A stretch of 64,000 bases of DNA, taken from the NCBI RefSeq assembly GCF_016803135.1, contig NZ_JAEVFE010000003.1:248001-312000 (forward strand). Reading direction: 5' to 3'. Shown here in pieces: positions 63,509 to 64,000 of this stretch. The notes beneath the pieces were generated by a model. That model had not been told where the DNA came from and ran no database searches. It worked only from the letters and a program-made list of their open reading frames with translations. Numbering within the stretch: position 1 is the first letter of the stretch; the number at the start of each line of letters is the position of its first letter. The translations under genes and the position numbers were made by a program. This DNA comes from Altererythrobacter sp. C41 (lineage in GTDB: Bacteria; Pseudomonadota; Alphaproteobacteria; Sphingomonadales; Sphingomonadaceae).

Positions 63509-64000
63509 GCGCGCACCGCGCCTTGCGGGCATGGCCGGTCCGCCCGCGCGACAGCCTCGGCCTGGCGCTGTGGGACTCGGCTGCGCTCGCCGAGGCCATG
63601 GGCGGCACCGCCAGTGGCGCATTTCAGGTCGCCGGGGTCGAGATCGACTCGCGCGACGTGCGTGCGGGCGATCTGTTCTTCGCGCTCAAGGGCGAAGCGA
63701 CCGACGGGCACCGCTTTCTCGACAAGGCGTTTGCCAACGGCGCAGCGGCCGCAGTGGTCGACCGGCCGATCGACTGGCCGCACATCCTGGTCCGCGACAC
63801 CAATGCGGCGCTGGCGGCGCTCGCCGCCACCTCGCGCGCCCGTTCGGCCGCGGTGCGCATCGGCGTCACCGGATCGGTCGGCAAGACCGGGGTCAAGGAA
63901 GCGATCTTCGCCGCGCTCGACCGCGCCAGCCGCGGCCAGGCGCATCGTTCGGTCCGCAGCTACAACAACCACGTCGGCGTGCCGCTCAGCCTCGCGCGCA
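63505..64000 (+). CDS. murF: UDP-MurNAc-pentapeptide synthetase MurF, 5' part (3' truncated by window edge)
   Basis: About 165 residues are visible. They include VEIDSRDVRAGDLFFALKGEATDGHRF, the N-terminal MurF hallmark, and the P-loop GVTGSVGKTGVKE, then YNNHVGVPLSL. It adds D-Ala-D-Ala to complete the stem peptide. ATG 63505 overlaps the murE stop by four bases. The first 20 residues (RALRAWPVRPRDS) are a short extension before the domain. It runs off the right edge. Confidence 0.95.
   Translation, partial: MSAHRALRAWPVRPRDSLGLALWDSAALAEAMGGTASGAFQVAGVEIDSRDVRAGDLFFALKGEATDGHRFLDKAFANGAAAAVVDRPIDWPHILVRDTNAALAALAATSRARSAAVRIGVTGSVGKTGVKEAIFAALDRASRGQAHRSVRSYNNHVGVPLSLAR

Overview
The window is high-GC chromosomal DNA from an alphaproteobacterium. 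The gene content and local gene orders (rnhA-thrB-ispH; argS-SPOR-nagZ-scpAB-tatABC; tamA-tamB; mraZ-rsmH-ftsL-ftsI-murE-murF; a Caulobacter-type cpa/tad cluster) and the palindromic intergenic repeats point to Sphingomonadales, most likely the Erythrobacteraceae/Sphingomonadaceae. That placement is inference: no rRNA or tRNA gene was found to anchor it. Most genes sit in tight co-directional runs with ATGA-type overlaps.

Layout, left to right. 1-4.5 kb: the 3' part of a TonB-dependent receptor gene, convergent with two overlapping 2-oxoglutarate/Fe(II) oxygenase genes. 4.6-8.2 kb: an acyl-CoA cluster (thiolase, SDR, enoyl-CoA hydratase) followed by a MarR regulator. 8.2-15.4 kb: a minus-strand tad pilus operon, cpaA-B-C-D-E-tadB-tadC, lacking the CpaF/TadA motor ATPase and the Flp pilin. 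15.5-20.2 kb: a lipase-like hydrolase, an FAD oxidoreductase, a YegP-like small protein, RNase HI, homoserine kinase and IspH. 20.3-27.6 kb: a lipoprotein, then argS to tatC. 27.8-31.5 kb: a small secreted or membrane protein, an amidohydrolase and threonine ammonia-lyase. 31.6-39.4 kb: a protein leucyltransferase, TamA/TamB and a GH24 lysozyme. 39.8-42.2 kb: a tiny membrane protein, an AraC regulator and a secreted alpha/beta hydrolase.

42.2-44.5 kb is an IS1595-type insertion sequence carrying three cargo ORFs. One of these encodes a helical protein with an R-N-x3-H-G (HEPN-like) motif and appears to have a one-base frameshift at its 5' end. The element lies directly upstream of a small XRE regulator/membrane protein pair. 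45.4-53.6 kb holds glnA, glnB, argC, an SH3-only protein, a leucyl aminopeptidase, a lipoprotein, map, ccmB, ccmA and a pterin dehydratase. 53.7-57 kb holds an SDR, an AlkA-type glycosylase, a [2Fe-2S] ferredoxin and cysteine synthase. 56.9-64 kb holds two membrane-associated proteins, then the division and cell-wall cluster, which runs off the right edge inside murF.

The window is mostly core chromosome. The places that look least explained are the IS1595 cargo module, the motor-less tad operon, the oxygenase pair beside the TonB receptor, the missing canonical start of tamA, and a 10-base-periodic CCC array upstream of mraZ. No CRISPR array, rRNA, tRNA, prophage or replication origin was seen.
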